DNA from: Lawsonibacter celer
Lineage (GTDB): Bacteria; Bacillota; Clostridia; Oscillospirales; Oscillospiraceae
Assembly: GCF_014281125.1 (NCBI RefSeq)
Contig: NZ_JACOEA010000004.1
Coordinates: forward strand, 1-64,000
Direction: 5' to 3'
Length of the DNA: 64,000 bases
In this document: positions 61,834 to 64,000 of the stretch, one piece after another
How the letters are laid out: every line of letters begins with the position of its first letter
How positions within the stretch are numbered: position 1 is the stretch's first letter
Notes under the pieces: generated by a model
Seen by the model: the letters and a program-made list of their open reading frames with translations, nothing else
What the model was told of the DNA's origin: nothing
The model's database searches: none
Made by a program: the position numbers and the translations under genes

Positions 61834-62223
61834 TTAGGAAACGGGATCCGTTTCGGCGGTCACCACCGCGATCACATAGTCGCCGTCGTTGGAGACACTG
61901 GCGGAAAGACGGCACACCCCGCAGGCGGCGGCCCGGGCCGACATTTCTCCGGAGAGCACCACCGACGGCGCACCATAAGCGGTGGAGAGAGCCTCTATCT
62001 GAACCCAGGACATCCCCTCAGTCCATGCTGTGCCCAGGCTTTTAAAGGCCGCCTCCTTCAATGCCAGACGCTCCGCAAACCAAAGCGAGGGACGTTCGCT
62101 GGCCAGGCCGGTCTCATATTCCAGCCGGGTAAAGGTCTGGGAAAAGTAGATGGAATCGGCCCGCCGCAATGCCTGCTCCATCCGCTGGATACGGAACAGA
62201 TCTACCCCTACGCGCAAACCCAT
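61834..62223 (-). CDS. Holo-ACP synthase-type 4'-phosphopantetheinyl transferase
   Basis: This 129-residue AcpS-like protein has GVDLFRIQRM at residues 5-14, with Asp 7 in the Mg-binding position. ERLALKEAAFKSLGTAW near 50 gives the Glu/Lys of the (F/W)xxKE(A/S)xxKA signature. It would transfer phosphopantetheine from CoA to an acyl carrier protein. Its place between phosphotransacetylase and an MFS permease is unusual; housekeeping acpS usually neighbours alanine racemase or NAD(P)HX epimerase. A local carrier protein partner may lie outside the window. Confidence 0.85.
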   Translation of the reverse strand: MGLRVGVDLFRIQRMEQALRRADSIYFSQTFTRLEYETGLASERPSLWFAERLALKEAAFKSLGTAWTEGMSWVQIEALSTAYGAPSVVLSGEMSARAAACGVCRLSASVSNDGDYVIAVVTAETDPVS

Positions 62224-62241
62224 TTTCAGCCCCCCTTTTCC

Positions 62242-63213
62242 CTACATAACGGCTGCAATGGCGATGACGCCCAGAATATCCTCCACAGAGGAGCCTCTGG
62301 ACAAATCGCACACCGGCTTTCGAAAGCCTTGGAGAATAGGGCCGTAGGCTGTGGCCCCGGTCAGCCGTTGGGTCAGCTTATAGGCGATGTTGCCCGCCTC
62401 CAGGCTGGGGAAGATCAGCACATTGGCCCGCCCAGCCACGGGGCTGCCTTCCGGAATCTTCTTGGCCGCCACCTCGGGACAGAGGGCTGCGTCCGCCTGC
62501 ATTTCGCCGTCAATGAGCAGCTTCGGCTCTCGGCTGCGTACCAGCTCCAGCACCCGGGCCAGCCGCTCTGTACGGGGATGCTCGGCGCTGCCCTTAGTGG
62601 AGAAGGAGAGCAGAGCCACCCGGGGTTCCCACCCCAGCAGCCGTTGGGCGCTGCGGGCGGTCAGGGCGGCGATGGACGCCAGCTCCTCCTCGGAGGGCTC
62701 AATCTGGAAGCCGCAGTCAGCGTACATCAGAAGGGCACCCTCCGGCCCGTGGAAGCCGGGGATCTCAAAGAGGAAAAAGCTGGAGGGGGACTCCACCTCG
62801 TCCTCCATGCCGATAAACATGGAGGCAGCGTTGATGACCTCGCCGCTCTCCGAGACATAGCCCGCCACCATGGCGTCCGCCTGGCCCAGCCGCACCAGCA
62901 TGGCCCCGTAGAACAGCGGCTCCTCCAGCAGGAAGCGGGCTGCGGTCCGGTCGATGCCCTGGCTGGCCAAGGTGTCGGCGTACTCGTCCAACGGAGCCTC
63001 GGTGGGATCGGTGCGATCATACCACCCCTGTTTCGGAATCCCCATCGCCGCGCATTGCGCGGCGATGGGATCCGAAGCTCCGATGAGAATGGGTCGGCAC
63101 AGCCCCTGCTGCTGGGCCTGCCAGGCGGCCGTGATGATGCGGTCCTGCACTCCCTCCGGGAGTACGATCCGCCGACCGGTGCAGCGGGGCTTCAGAATAT
63201 TGACCAAGTTCAT
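62242..63213 (-). CDS. Phosphate acyltransferase (Pta/Ptb family)
   Basis: This 323-residue PTA_PTB-domain protein starts with RRIVLPEGVQDRIITAA near residue 14. It carries DAMVAGYVSESGEVINAA near 108, MYADCGFQIEPSEEELASIA near 155 and RANVLIFPSLEAGNIAYKL near 263, the phosphotransacetylase pattern. It interconverts acetyl-CoA (or a longer acyl-CoA) and acyl phosphate. No acetate kinase is seen beside it. The start is 2 nt before the SDR stop, so translation is coupled. Confidence 0.92.
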   Translation of the reverse strand: MNLVNILKPRCTGRRIVLPEGVQDRIITAAWQAQQQGLCRPILIGASDPIAAQCAAMGIPKQGWYDRTDPTEAPLDEYADTLASQGIDRTAARFLLEEPLFYGAMLVRLGQADAMVAGYVSESGEVINAASMFIGMEDEVESPSSFFLFEIPGFHGPEGALLMYADCGFQIEPSEEELASIAALTARSAQRLLGWEPRVALLSFSTKGSAEHPRTERLARVLELVRSREPKLLIDGEMQADAALCPEVAAKKIPEGSPVAGRANVLIFPSLEAGNIAYKLTQRLTGATAYGPILQGFRKPVCDLSRGSSVEDILGVIAIAAVM

Positions 63214-63214
63214 C

Positions 63215-64000
63215 TTATGCCTCAGTCCACCCGTCGGGGTAATGCTCTGGCAGAACGCTCTTGGGGTAGGCCCAGTTGTCCTCCGGGTTAGTGTTGATGG
63301 CCGGGAGCAGGGGGGTGTGTCCCTTCAGACCGTCATCCACCTTGATTATGTCCGCCGTGATGTGGGCGGAGTCGTCGGAGGCCAGGAAGGCGAAAGCGGC
63401 GGCCACGTCCTTTTCTCCGGCGGGCGCGGGGGTCAAAATATTACACTGGATGGATTCGCCAAGCACGCCGGGGTACTCCATATCCAGGGAGGAAGAATGG
63501 GTGATGTGTCCCAGCACCAGGGTGTTGCAGCGCACGCCCATTTTACCGTAGGCCACGGCGATATTGCTGGCCAGAGAGATGATGGCGGCCTTGGAGGCGC
63601 TGTAGGCAGTGCGGCAAGGATTGCCGTAGGTCCCGTCGGTGGAGGAGGTGTTGACAATCACGCCCCTCTGCTGCTTCAGGAAGTAGGGGAGCACATGCTT
63701 GATGGTGAGCATATAGCCCACAAAATTGATCCGGTAGACGTTCATGAAAAGCTCTGGGTCAAGCTTAGTGAAGGGGATCGTGCTGTCCTCCACCATGTAC
63801 TGAGGCGCGTAGGCGATATTGAGCAGAATGTCGATGGTGCCGTAAGTCTCCGCCGCAAAGCGGACCATTTCCTCAACGGTCTTTTCGTCGCCCAGATCCA
63901 CGAAGCGGGAGACGGCTTGGCCGCCCTGGGAGCGGATTTTTTCAGCGACTGCCTCGGCCTTGTCCGCGGCAAAGTCGGCGACAACGACCTTGCAGCCCTC
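63215..64000 (-). CDS. Short-chain dehydrogenase (5' end beyond the window)
   Basis: The frame is open to the window edge, so the N-terminus with the NAD-binding glycine motif is missing from view. The visible part has a VVVADFAADKAEAVAEKI segment, ILLNIAYAPQYM near the NNAG position, Ser in IVNTSSTDG and the catalytic YSASKAAIISLAS. This is a classical SDR dehydrogenase. It is the first visible gene of the SDR-Pta-AcpS-MFS group. The region where most SDRs carry NNAG reads LNIAY, an unusual substitution that deserves checking. Confidence 0.88.
   Translation of the reverse strand, partial: EGCKVVVADFAADKAEAVAEKIRSQGGQAVSRFVDLGDEKTVEEMVRFAAETYGTIDILLNIAYAPQYMVEDSTIPFTKLDPELFMNVYRINFVGYMLTIKHVLPYFLKQQRGVIVNTSSTDGTYGNPCRTAYSASKAAIISLASNIAVAYGKMGVRCNTLVLGHITHSSSLDMEYPGVLGESIQCNILTPAPAGEKDVAAAFAFLASDDSAHITADIIKVDDGLKGHTPLLPAINTNPEDNWAYPKSVLPEHYPDGWTEA

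Overview
The window looks like chromosomal DNA from an anaerobic, GC-rich low-branching Firmicute of the gut Oscillospiraceae type (Flavonifractor/Lawsonibacter/Intestinimonas-like). This is an inference from the AGGAGG ribosome-binding sites, a perfect CIRCE element before groES, SLH-domain proteins, many sigma-54 enhancer-binding regulators and Clostridia-type catabolic genes. No rRNA, CRISPR array, integrase or transposase was found. Coding density is high, and most of the window is small carbon-source operons, each with its own regulator.

Region 1 (1-12.7 kb) is a sigma-54-controlled acid catabolism locus. A PAS-AAA+ enhancer-binding protein (6572-8041) sits among three sequence matches to the -24/-12 promoter. 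One reads left into a BKACE-type beta-keto acid cleavage enzyme, a DUF169 protein, a cupin, a DUF6282 hydrolase-like protein and a TRAP transporter (dctPQM). Two diverge at 9.5-9.7 kb into a cupin plus HpcH/HpaI aldolase, and into a mutarotase-fold protein plus an Old Yellow Enzyme/4Fe-4S reductase.

Region 2 (12.7-23.1 kb) is mostly housekeeping: an SPFH/NfeD pair, an rRNA methyltransferase, a WG/SLH surface protein, a lipid kinase, groES-groEL with an unusually long hairpin-rich spacer, an XRE regulator with twin operators, a CBM9-like protein, prfB without the programmed frameshift, and tRNA-Leu(UAA) plus initiator tRNA-Met.

Region 3 (23.1-32.7 kb) carries a DeoR regulator, an unassigned TIM-barrel protein, an FGGY kinase, a secreted or anchored propeller-like protein, and an orphan EutH permease whose mRNA leader can fold into a long nested structure. 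A divergent glycerol-3-phosphate-dehydrogenase-like trio (GlpA-like, GlpB-like, DUF1667) follows. Together these suggest uptake, phosphorylation and oxidation of a small polyol or amino alcohol.

Region 4 (32.7-36.4 kb) is a minimal phage-derived module: a LexA/CI-type S24 repressor, four identical 12-bp direct repeats over two divergent promoters, a 39-codon ORF and a three-domain endolysin. Degraded remnants, including part of an SLH domain, follow it.

Region 5 (36.4-46.5 kb) is a sugar operon (DeoC, ribose-type ABC importer, FGGY kinase, SDR, DHDPS-family aldolase) with a divergent DeoR regulator. One importer subunit is a fusion of a permease with a tandem ATPase. Region 6 (46.5-53.7 kb) is a second sigma-54 system: a regulator with a striking paired upstream dyad, a -24/-12 promoter, and a GntP permease, PanE-like dehydrogenase, FabG-like reductase, second BKACE and thiolase. 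Region 7 (53.7-64 kb) has an ECF sigma/anti-sigma pair, CstA, a nucleotidyltransferase, a NYN-LOTUS protein, a CbbX/SpoVK-like AAA+ ATPase, and a cluster of MFS permease, AcpS-like PPTase, phosphotransacetylase and a truncated SDR at the right edge.
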